From NCBI RefSeq assembly GCF_000003605.2, contig NW_003133362.1, positions 69,035 through 88,329 of the forward strand: a stretch of DNA of 19,295 nt, written 5' to 3'. Positions 10,701 to 18,125 of this stretch are shown here, one piece after another. The stretch comes from Saccoglossus kowalevskii (taxonomy: Eukaryota > Hemichordata > Enteropneusta > Harrimaniidae). Made by a program: the position numbers and the translations under genes. The stretch's first letter is position 1, and the number at the start of each line of letters is the position of its first letter. The notes below the pieces were generated by a model. It ran no database searches and had not been told where the DNA came from. It saw only the letters and a list, made by a program, of their open reading frames with translations.

Positions 10701-13700
10701 ATCGTTATTTTTGTAATTTTGTCACGAGTGTGGGTGCGTGAATAAATCATGTTAATGAGGTCGACCAGAGTTTATTTTCAGTCTGTTTTTTATGTATCGC
10801 CATTTGGATATGTTTATGTATTCACAATAGTTTGTAAACATTTCACATCAGTAATAAAAGGTTTATTTGTTTCATAACTCCCTGTCTGCTATTCTTCAGT
10901 AATTACGATGCGATGTATCAATACGTGCGTGAACAAAATTATGCTAATGAGGTCATCGCCATCTTGGATTACAAGCGGTAGTTTTTCCCGGCCGTTTCGA
11001 CTTGCACTGATCACGGTTACCGGTACCATGCCAGTACTAAAAAAGTAACCGTGCATTGATTACAATAGTTACCATACTTTGTAGCCAATTTCAGTAAGTA
11101 ATACAACTTCATTCGCTGACATAAAACAAGTTTTATTCTTGAAATTTGACCCTGTGTCCACGTTTATTGAAACCTTGCATAAATCAAGAAATAAGTTTGT
11201 GTACAAAGTGTACGAAAGCATTCCTTTATTTGACCTTATCATACGATCACAAAAACAACTTTTTAAAATCTTTTTTGGGGTGGTCTTCGGGTAAGCGCCC
11301 ACCCCCAATTTTTCCCGATTTTGTATGTTCAGGCCCCTGGGTGCGTGCCCGGGGTAATACGGTAATGGCTGAAGTTAGCCATATTTGATAAGATCAATTA
11401 GCAAATCAACTTACATCTTTATGAAATAATTGCCCCTGAATACCTTAGTGATTATTAGTTATAAGCAAATTCAAAGTGTGCAAAATGGCTGCCAGTCAGC
11501 CAATTTCGATCTGGTCTTTGCAACTTGGAGGTAATGCTCTACACACATAAAATGTTGGTTTTTAGGCCACTTTTGTGTCAAATATGGGCAACAGTTATAT
11601 CCAGTGTGTACTGAGTTTTTCTTTTAAAAAAAAAATTTCATGAACCTGTGTTGTGTTGCATTTATCTGTTCAACAAAAACTTATATAGTACATAGATTAG
11701 TGGATGTGACCAATGGATGTCAACACTACTTGACAGGCACAAACATGTGCTTTTCTTAATCAAAATCTCTAAGCCCTTGCATCCAATATTTATTTTGACC
11801 ACTTACTTGCAAAATCTCTCGGCTCTGGTTCTCCAATTTCATTACACATATTGCCCTCACATAGTTGTTTGGAGAGAGGACTATTCTTAGATGCATTGTA
11901 GAATTGTGTTGCCTCAAAACCTATCAAAGTAAGAATTCATATTACAGCCTATAAACACAGCCCTAATGACACCATAAGTACAATGTAAGCAGTGGTGAAA
12001 TATCATTTCTGTATTTCAAAGCCTTGTTAACACACAAATCAGAACATTTGTTAAGGGAAGGAATTTATTAAACAGCCAGTATCAAAGGATATAAATAGCA
12101 TTTTTATGTGCTTTTCGAGAAAATGTAAACTATTATGATCAAAGGTCACCAAAGGATGCCCTCTAGTAGAATGATGACATTGCTGAAGCTTCTGGATGGA
12201 AAATGTGAAACCTCAGAAACCCTTTTTTTTTTATAAGTAAGATCGATACTCTGTTGCGCTCTAAAATCGAACTGTTTAGTTTAAATAGTATGATTACTTT
12301 ATTTGCATTGCGAATACTAGGTGAAAGTGTTTTAAACAAGCCATGCATGGCACAGTCCCTGTCAGTTATCAAATATAAGATATATAGTTTTGTTTATAGT
12401 AATATAGCTGGAATATAACCATTTCAGAAATATGATTTTGTATCTGATCGTCAAACAAGTACTTGTCGATATTCAGAGATATTGCTCTGGAACAGCATTC
12501 AAAATCAGCCATTTTGAATACATGTGTATATATATATATATATAACATGATGTATAACGAATATATAAAATTTGAATATAATCAGTCAAAGCATTTAAGA
12601 GATATGGCTCTAGAAGCCCAATCATTAAAACAAAATGGCCGTCAGACAGCCATTTTGAATCCGATCTGAAAAATAAATGATGTGCATCAGAAACCTGTAA
12701 TGTCTAATATATGTACCAAGTTTGAACGAAATCCATCCATAAATGCCAGAAACGCTTGATATTTGATGATTTTTTTAGCACAAAAATGGCCACCATTCGG
12801 CCATTTTGAATAGAATCGTCAAACCAATATATCTGACATGATGTATGATGATTATTTAAAATTTGAACTTAATCAGTGAAAGCAAGTCAGACATATGGCA
12901 CGAGAACCACATTCATTAAACAAAATGGCTGCCAGTCGGCCATTTTGAATCTAATCTGAAAAACAAAATTATTTGCATCATGGTCCCATAATGTCTAATG
13001 TATATACCAAGTTTGAACAAAATCTATCTTTAAATAGCCGAGAAATGCTTCATTTTTATGATTTTTTAGCACAAAAATGGCCACCATTCGGCCATCTTGA
13101 ATCAGATCGTAAAACAAAATGATGTGCATCAAGGTCCCATAATCTCCAACGTATATGCAAGGTTTGAACAAAATCCATCTGTAAACAGCCGGGAAATGCT
13201 TGATTTTGATTATTTGTTAGCACAAAAATGGCCACCATTCAGCCATTTTTAATAGAATCGTCAAACCAATATATCTGTATATCTATGACATGATCTATAA
13301 TGAATATTTAAAATTTGAACATAATCAGTCAAAGCAAGTCAGAGATATGGCACTAGAACCACATTCATTAAAACAAAATGGCCGCCAGTTGGCCATTTTG
13401 AATCTTATCTAAAAAACAAAATGATGTGCATCAAGGTCCTATAATGTCTAACGTATATACCAATTTTGAACAAAATCCATCTGTAAACAGCCGAAAAATG
13501 CTTGATTTTGATGATTTTTTAGCACAAAAATGGCCGCCATTCGGCCATCTTGAATTAGATCAGGAAACAAATTAACGTGCACATGTATAATATCATGTAT
13601 AATGTATGTGTGAAGTTTGATTGTGATTGATCCAGGCATTTCTAAGATACAGGTCCGGACGCACGCACGCACGGACACACAGACGCACGGAGATCAAAAC

Positions 13701-15734
13701 ATAAGTCCCCGTTTTCGAACTGCATCCGAACGGGGACTAAAAAGAGATAGCTTAAACGGTTTTGAAATAGCTACATGCCATATTAGCGAATTTGTCTCAA
13801 TGCTTGAACTAACAGAATTGTAATTTAGCTAAAATGCCACAAACCCATTGTAAGAATATGCTTAATTTTAAATTAGCCACATCTTGATTTAGAAAAATCA
13901 CACTTTAGCTAAAAAAACAAGTTTTACAGTATGTTGTGTTTTTTTTATACCAGGTATATACAATTACCATTTATGTCTCTACAGGATGCTATGTATAAGA
14001 ACAGTGAAGTAAAATAGAAAATGTTTGATTGTAGAGAATAAACTTGACACTGAAATAAAGTCTAAGCTTCCCCTGCTATGCAACACATAAAAAAAAATTA
14101 AAATTAAAGAGTGACTTACTAGGCTCATAGTAATCATAGACTTTCACTGGTACTGGCTTAGTTTTTCCAACAACATAATCACGGAATGCTTCAAAGCTGA
14201 CACATGTTAGACATTGACTTGATATTTCATCAAAATAAAATATAACCATTCTACCGTCCACGTCATACCTTTTAACACCAGTATGTCTATTTAATAACAG
14301 CTGTGAAAGTTAAAAACATAATTGACAACACAAAGTAATAATTTCCTGATGGATGTTTTGAAAATCATGGAAGCAACATGTGTCATTGCCTAGATCGAAA
14401 AAAGTTTTTTATGGCACCGCCACCCCTAACCTGAACCCAAACCCTAACATTCGACCCCCCAATGTAATTGTATATGGTCCTCCTAACTATGCATGCCCTG
14501 ATGATGGTAATATTCAATTACAATGGGGGGGGGCACTGAACGGGCAGTGATAAGATTTGGGCTAAGAGTGAGGTGGTCCTTATAACGAACTTTGACCTCT
14601 AGATCATGTGATGCCCCCACATTCAAACTCTTTAAATATTCTGATATATTCATTACAATTATATAAAGACATTTCAAGGAGTATCAGGCCTTGAAATTGT
14701 GTACTATCTGTATTGTAATGTATTGATGAACTTGCTTGCAAGTTAGGGGTGTCACAGAATTTATAAAAAGACATCGCTTCTCTTATTTTTTCAAAAAACA
14801 AAATAATCATGAATGGGAATTTTACACATTCCTGAATGACGTGTCAATATCTGGTGTAGCATTGCAACTATTTACAAGCCAATTTGATGACACAATCAAG
14901 TAAAAGTTTTTTTCATTCTCAAGGATAAAACTCATTCCCATGATAGTGGGGAAGTCTAACTTACCTTTTCTAGTGTTTCAGTGTCTGGTCTAAACCCTGT
15001 CAACAAAGATGCTTCAATGACTGCCATGTTAGATGAACCTGCATGGAGCCATCTGAAAATAAAATATCGAAATAAATAAGAAACATAAATAAACTACAGG
15101 GTAAATATTTCTTAAGGGGGTCTGGCTTTTAATGTATAAAAACACTGATGAGAAAATTATTATGATTTTATTGTTATAATTACTGTATTTAAGGAACCAA
15201 TTCATGTACATAAATGCCAGAGACATGCCACTATTTGAATTACCAACAAAGCCAAACTAATTAGGGTATTAACTTTTTAAGTTGTAATTTGTTTTAAATA
15301 TGTAGGAATGAAGATTATATGTTTTCAGTTTTGTAAAAAACTGTTTACAAAACAGTAAAAATTCACAGATGATCGTGGTGCAAACTAAACAACTTGTTCA
15401 GCTTACATGGACTTTAATTGGAGATGTGCTTCGAGTGAACAAATAAGGTGAAAATTGTAACCAATAAATTTTATTTGTTAAATAGGCTAAACAAATAATG
15501 GTCAGAGTGCTATAATCATAGAAAACAAAACAAAACAAACCTGGTACATATTTCTATGGTTACTTTATAATCATTACCAATGAGATCATTTGTTTCAATG
15601 TATGATTCTTTCAAAGCTGATCTATTCATCCGTGTCTTGCCATGTTGCTTCTTCTTTCTCTTTTCTTGCATTTGAATATCTAATTTAAAGGCAGGATTTG
15701 CAGTTGGATCCGGAATATTGTATTTGACGTCAAT
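5942..15734 (-). CDS. CPAMD8-like: CPAMD8-like A2M/complement family protein, 3' part of gene (8 exons)
   Basis: Join on the minus strand: 15734-15541, 15052-14965, 14300-14120, 11920-11807, 9457-9227, 8968-8759, 8267-8080, 7789-5942. The join is 3054 nt and reads through to a single terminal stop, giving 1017 residues of C-terminal sequence. Domains, numbered from the first visible residue: A2M receptor-binding domain about 1-155 ([19 protein letters not shown] and [11 protein letters not shown] are hallmark segments), Cys linker 156-192, follistatin/Kazal 205-268, acidic tail 270-1017. No transmembrane segment is visible, so secretion is inferred. In the known family, C3, A2M and CD109 lack a C-terminal Kazal domain and CPAMD8 has one, hence the name. 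The start, signal peptide, macroglobulin domains and thioester motif are outside the window or not found. Intron phases are 2,0,1,1,1,1,0. Confidence 0.85.
8080..8267 (-). CDS. CPAMD8-like: Exon 7: acidic, sequon-rich tail segment
   Basis: Acceptor ATATTGACAG and donor TACAG|GTGAGA; enters at phase 1 and leaves at phase 0, 188 nt, residues 340-402. The product is Asp/Glu/Asn/Thr-rich, has three sequons (NVT, NDS, NIT) and no cysteine. It has the same composition as the flanking exons, which supports treating them as one continuous tail. The function is not recognised. Confidence 0.72.
8759..8968 (-). CDS. CPAMD8-like: Exon 6: acidic linker following Kazal
   Basis: Acceptor TTATTCAAG and donor CCAG|GTAACC; phase 1-1, 210 nt, residues 270-339. 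The sequence is low in hydrophobics and rich in Asp/Glu ([17 protein letters not shown]), with three N-glycosylation sequons (NIT, NNT, NIT) in its last 25 residues. It has no cysteine and no recognised domain, so it is likely a disordered extracellular linker. The call rests on frame continuity with both neighbours and on usable splice sites, since there is no homology to lean on. Confidence 0.72.
9227..9457 (-). CDS. CPAMD8-like: Exon 5: follistatin-type Kazal domain
   Basis: Acceptor TTTTCCTAG and donor GCAG|GTAAGA; a symmetrical phase 1-1 exon of 231 nt. It encodes residues 193-269. A short Cys hairpin (C205, C211, C222) precedes a complete six-Cys Kazal module: C224, C228, C236, C247, C254 and C268. 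The diagnostic P-V-C-x-x-D-G-x-x-Y-x-N-x-C segment is read as [14 protein letters not shown]. The spacing of seven residues between the second and third Kazal cysteines is that of inhibitory Kazal domains and puts Asp230 at the P1 position. Kazal modules are serine-protease inhibitors or matrix-binding modules. Whether this one inhibits anything cannot be told from sequence. Confidence 0.9.
9458..10107. other. Intron 4, part proximal to the Kazal exon
   Basis: AT-rich intron sequence with no exon needed: exons 4 and 5 join in phase without an intervening one. Near 9590-9610 there is a weak match to a HINE 3' end (minus-strand GGACTGTGACAT followed by ATGT), too degraded to call. Confidence 0.5.
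10108..11364. mobile_element. DNA transposon, probably non-autonomous, with perfect 19-bp terminal inverted repeats
   Basis: The left end TACCGTATTACCCCGGGCA (10108-10126) is repeated exactly in inverted orientation at 11346-11364. If the outermost TA is a target duplication, the inverted repeat proper is CCGTATTACCCCGGGCA and the element belongs to a TA-targeting group such as Tc1/mariner-pogo; this is inference. A second terminal motif, CGGG(C/T)AAGCGCCCACCCCC, occurs in direct orientation at 10121-10139 and 11288-11306, so the right end can also fold on itself. The interior is richer in CpG than the surrounding intron. No transposase is recognised. It sits wholly in intron 4. Confidence 0.75.
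10349..10633 (-). CDS. Hypothetical 94-aa ORF inside the DNA transposon
   Basis: It has an ATG start with an in-frame TAA nine codons before it, and ends GSSYVVKFQ-stop. The protein is basic with three cysteines (in SAKCYVL, KAKCFKP and DRCNIGF). I recognise no family. It occupies about a quarter of the element and could be a remnant of a transposase, a captured host fragment, or a chance frame. Composition is consistent with coding but proves nothing. Confidence 0.25.
   Translation of the reverse strand: MFFLQQLKNNPHAVMKDGKKVASLRRDVSKVLAPVMDSQSAKCYVLNKAKCFKPPVQTTHQGMDRCNIGFIVNEEKAERVRHMMRGSSYVVKFQ
11365..11806. other. Intron 4, part proximal to exon 4, with a relic of the HINE core repeat
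   Basis: No exon. At about 11482-11519 the sequence CAAAATGGCTGCCAGTCAGCC... closely resembles the B-type core unit of HINE copy 2 (CAAAATGGCTGCCAGTCGGCC near 12921) and then diverges, suggesting a fragment or solo unit. Confidence 0.5.
11807..11920 (-). CDS. CPAMD8-like: Exon 4: Cys-containing linker after the receptor-binding domain
   Basis: Acceptor TTTGATAG and donor GCAA|GTAAGT; a symmetrical phase 1-1 exon of 114 nt. It encodes residues 155-192, beginning [11 protein letters not shown] and continuing to [18 protein letters not shown]. The E-A-T-x-F-Y-N start continues directly from VYDYYEP as in C3/CPAMD8-type tails. C174 and C179 could pair locally. One N-glycosylation sequon (NAS) is present. 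The exon is isolated by a 2.2-kb intron on one side and a 2.35-kb intron on the other, each holding a mobile element. Confidence 0.83.
12335..13738 (-). mobile_element. HINE/pearl-like non-autonomous element, copy 2, in intron 3
   Basis: Read on the minus strand it starts with a 35-bp fold-back (13738-13704, AGTCCCCGTT ... AACGGGGACT), then a degenerate microsatellite, then seven ~150-bp core units, and ends GGGACTGT, palindrome GCCATGCATGGC (12351-12340), TTGTT. It aligns end to end with copy 1 in opposite orientation, except that copy 1 carries a MITE and differs in the number of core units. It lies within intron 3 of the CPAMD8-like gene, in the same orientation as the gene, and encodes no protein. 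Confidence 0.68.
12620..13560. repeat. Seven ~150-bp tandem core units within HINE copy 2
   Basis: Cores start near 12632, 12787, 12922, 13077, 13228, 13375 and 13530, spaced 135-155 bases. Two types are interleaved: A (ATGGCCACCATTCGGCCAT) and B (AAAATGGCCGCCAGT then TGGCCATTTT). The order is B A B A A B A, i.e. a mostly alternating ~300-bp dimer with one break. Each core is itself a hairpin with 7- to 9-bp arms. Confidence 0.78.
13739..14119. other. Intron 3, part proximal to exon 3
   Basis: AT-rich intron with several TTTAGCTAAAA-like motifs (about 13825-13915). No gene or exon was seen. Confidence 0.45.
14120..14300 (-). CDS. CPAMD8-like: Exon 3: end of A2M receptor-binding domain
   Basis: Acceptor TTTCACAG and donor CCTA|GTAAGT; enters at phase 0 and leaves at phase 1. 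It encodes residues 95-154 plus one base. [16 protein letters not shown] (about 112-127) and [13 protein letters not shown] (142-154) are the last strands of the receptor-binding fold; V-x-V-Y-D-Y-Y is a family signature. The paired cysteines in QCLTC (C124, C127) are absent from A2M itself and fit the CPAMD8 branch better, though this is from memory of the family rather than an alignment. Confidence 0.9.
14301..14964. other. Intron 2
   Basis: No coding sequence. It holds a short telomere-like C-rich stretch (CCCCTAACCTGAACCC, then AAACCCTAAC, about 14425-14449) and a G9 run near 14525. Both are too short to mean more than simple sequence. Confidence 0.5.
14965..15052 (-). CDS. CPAMD8-like: Exon 2: core of A2M receptor-binding domain
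   Basis: Acceptor ATTTTCAG and donor AAAAG|GTAAGT are both strong. The 88 nt complete the split codon from the previous exon and end at phase 0. The product is residues 65-94, including [19 protein letters not shown]. The [SN]-x-M-[AV]-[VI]-[IV]-[ED]-x-x-[LM]-x-[ST]-G-[FY]-x-P pattern is one of the most conserved stretches of the A2M/C3/CD109 receptor-binding domain, so family assignment rests heavily on this exon. Confidence 0.9.
15053..15540. other. Intron 1 of the visible set
   Basis: AT-rich, with stops in all frames. No repeat or gene was recognised. Confidence 0.5.
15541..15734 (-). CDS. CPAMD8-like: Exon 1 of visible set: start of A2M receptor-binding domain
   Basis: Acceptor TTTCAG and donor CCAG|GTTTGT (a weak donor context). 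Only one frame is open; it begins at phase 0 and ends at phase 2. It encodes 64 complete residues. Residues 1-20 (IDVKYNIPD... to KLDIQ) match the strand that opens the receptor-binding domain in A2M-family proteins, where a YN-[IV]-P pattern is usual. Residues 24-38 form a strongly basic insert ([15 protein letters not shown]). Residues 56-64 (YKVTIEICT) return to the domain's beta strand that leads into the next exon. The preceding exon, expected to end the thioester-domain region, was not found between here and 19295. Confidence 0.82.
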
Positions 15735-16158
15735 CTGAAATCAAAATAGTCCAAATTATTACCAAATATGGAGATACTAGTGAAAACAAACATGTGATAT
15801 GATATGATATTTCATATGACATAAGGAATCAAAGAAAGCTTAGAAAGAGCTCCTGTGCGCTGAAGGTTTTGGAGGCATAAAGTACAAATAAGGAATACTG
15901 TATTTACTAAATATTTACAGTTAGCACTGTGCTTTTACATGTATTAGAGCAAAAAATCCATTTAAAAATATAAATGCAGATGGTTCCAAGTAGCTATTAT
16001 AAATATTTAATATGCTAATTAGGTGATTAATATGCACAGATTTCAGCCAAAAACTAACCAGGTCTATGTACCAAGTTCCATTAAAATCTGTTGAATAGTA
16101 CATGAGAAACAAGTGAAAATGCGAAAAAATTGTCTAATTAATATGCAAATTATGTAAT
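15735..16158. other. Intron sequence upstream of the first visible exon
   Basis: No exon was found. Around 16055-16095 the text GTACCAAGTTCCATTAAAATC resembles the GTACCAAGTTTGAAC...AAATCCAT portion of the HINE core units and may be a diverged unit. Confidence 0.4.
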
Positions 16159-16187
16159 AACAAGACATGAATGTCACAGTCCCCGTT
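16159..16187 (-). mobile_element. Isolated 3' end of a HINE-like element (copy 3)
   Basis: On the minus strand it reads AACGGGGACTGT, hairpin GACAT-TC-ATGTC (16175-16164), TTGTT, the same order as the ends of copies 0, 1 and 2. The body that should lie at higher coordinates is not recognisable as tandem core units, so this is a fragment or a divergent member. Confidence 0.6.
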
Positions 16188-16339
16188 ATTTAATTATAAA
16201 ATACTCATGTTAAAATAATACATGGAACATCTGCAAACAATTGAATTAATATGTACTTTATGTGGGTACAACTCATTATAAAGTGATTTCCCTTTATAAT
16301 CTGATGACTAAATTAAACTCAATTTGGGGGGGGGGTAAA

Positions 16340-18125
16340 ATTCTTTTTTGTTTTTTTATTGGCAACAGCATGAAGGAAATGTACATTACTTATTCAAGTA
16401 CAACTATTCATTAATTACTTCAATTATGTCTATCCATTTCTGACAATGTGTATCAAGTTTATCTCTTTCTGTAGCAATTTCATATTCTAAATTACAATTA
16501 GACTTCACTAGGAGTTTGAATAAGGGAAAATGGGGTTTGGACTTTCTCATCTTTGCAGCATAAATGTGTCTCTTGGCTATTAACATAAGGTGGTTGTAAA
16601 TTACAGAATATGAACTATTTCCAAATATAATCACATCAAAAGTGGGTTTCTGTACCAACATCATTGCTTTTTTAAAATGTTTAAAAAAATCATCCCAGAA
16701 TTTAGCAGTGAATTTACATGAATAGAAAAGGTGGTCCAGGGTTTCATTTTCATCCCCACAAAATGTACAAAGAGGTGATTGATTAATACCCCTTCTAGAC
16801 AGATCAACAAAATATGTTATGCAATAACTTGAACTGTAGTTCACATGTTTTTGTATCAATAGCTACCTTGAATGGTAGACTATATGTAAGACTCCAAAAA
16901 CTAGTATAATTAAACTCTCTTTCATAGTATCTTTCATTGATTAGCTTATCCTTATTTCTATCCATGAATATTCTTTTTATTACATTTTTTGAGATTTTGT
17001 CAAGTTCTATGAAACCACAATCAAAAAAATACTGATCTACTGTTATCAATTTCTTCCCAATCTCTAGGAAAAGACCTTATTAATCCATAAAGCATAAATA
17101 TTTCATTACAATTAAGGTTTTTTTAAATGCAAGTCTTGCCAGGTCATTAATTTGTTCCCATTTTGTAAATTAGAAACATATTCAGTTTCTTTCTGCCTGA
17201 GATTTCTATAAAAGACTGATCTCCCTCCTACAGTAAGATGCCTGTTGTTCCAAATTATTTGACTAGATACATCTATATCATAATTCTCATCAGATTCATT
17301 GGACAATGACTATGCTTCTAATGCTTCAATATAAAATTCTGAGAGTACTGGTTTAAGAGTCTTAATATTTAAATTACATTTGAAAAGATATTTCCCACCA
17401 TATAGTTCCAAGCAATGGTCAAGAATCAATTTCCATGGATGTGAAATTTCTTCATTGAGATATCTTTTGATAAGATTAATACAAGCAAATTTATGAGTTA
17501 TTTTAATATCAGGTGCTTTTCTCCCTTGGAGATCTCCCTAACCATCACTTTCCTTGCAATTTTATCTTTTGCATTCCAAACACCAACTGCTCAACCTTTT
17601 GAAGGATATCATCAGGTATGCTTACCATTCGATCCTATCTTAGCATCAATGTTAATGAGAGATATTGGACGCCAGCTTTTAATGTACCTTGAATCTCTAC
17701 CCTTTTTTTAATCAAGGAAATTACTCCTTGCCATTGCGAGTTAAAAAGTGTACCTTGTTCAAATGCATAATTAAGTGATTCAACTACTAATTGCCCCGTC
17801 TTAGGCCAGAAGGTAGTATACAATTCAGATGGAATTCCATCATTCCATGGAGTTTTATTTTTTGTCATAATATTAAGCACAAAGAATGCTTCATTAATTG
17901 TATTTCTTTCATATTATTTGTTAGTTTTGGGATATTGTCATTGAAAAAATAATCATTAATCAAACTTAATTCAATGGAATTCAAGATAGCATTGCGTTTT
18001 AATTCAAGTTTAATTAAATAAAGTTTGAATATCCCGGACTTAACATATAAATGTTTGCGATACTGAGGTTTAGTAAAGGTGGTTGGTATATTGAACCATA
18101 CAAAACCTAAGCTATGCAAAAATGA
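16340..18125 (-). pseudogene. L1-like LINE, ORF2 remnant with the reverse transcriptase core deleted
   Basis: On the minus strand: the pre-RT region (18119-17865, e.g. NDNIPKLTNNMKE); the start of the RT domain (17880-17700, NKTPWNDGIPSELYTTFWPK and SLNYAFEQGTL); a frameshift at an A-run (17703-17709); then YIKSWRPISLINIDAKI (about 17690-17637). The next recognisable text, IPDDILQKVEQLV (about 17620-17580), belongs after the RT domain, so the palm with its catalytic Asp box is missing. The C-terminal region continues through 17510-16404, with an in-frame UAG at 17312-17310 and frameshifts near 17050-17110 and 16804-16860. It includes the zinc-knuckle-like CTFCGDENETLDHLFYSC and ends IDIIEVINE-stop. 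AATAAAAAAACAAAAAAG follows the stop (about 16343-16360), a typical LINE tail. Dead, 5'-truncated copy. Confidence 0.85.
16404..16859 (-). pseudogene. LINE ORF2 C-terminal fragment with zinc-knuckle motif
   Basis: It contains the C-x-x-C ... H-L-x-x-x-C pattern in PLCTFCGDENETLDHLF-YSC, then KFWDDF, the conserved C-terminal region of L1-type ORF2 that follows the reverse transcriptase. The frame ends in a proper stop just before the A-rich tail, so this is the true 3' end of ORF2. It overlaps the upstream fragment by a frameshift. Confidence 0.82.

Noticed and set aside
14425-14449. Interstitial telomere-like CCCTAA sequence
   Set aside because: It holds only about two to three imperfect units, which is within what chance C-rich simple sequence gives.
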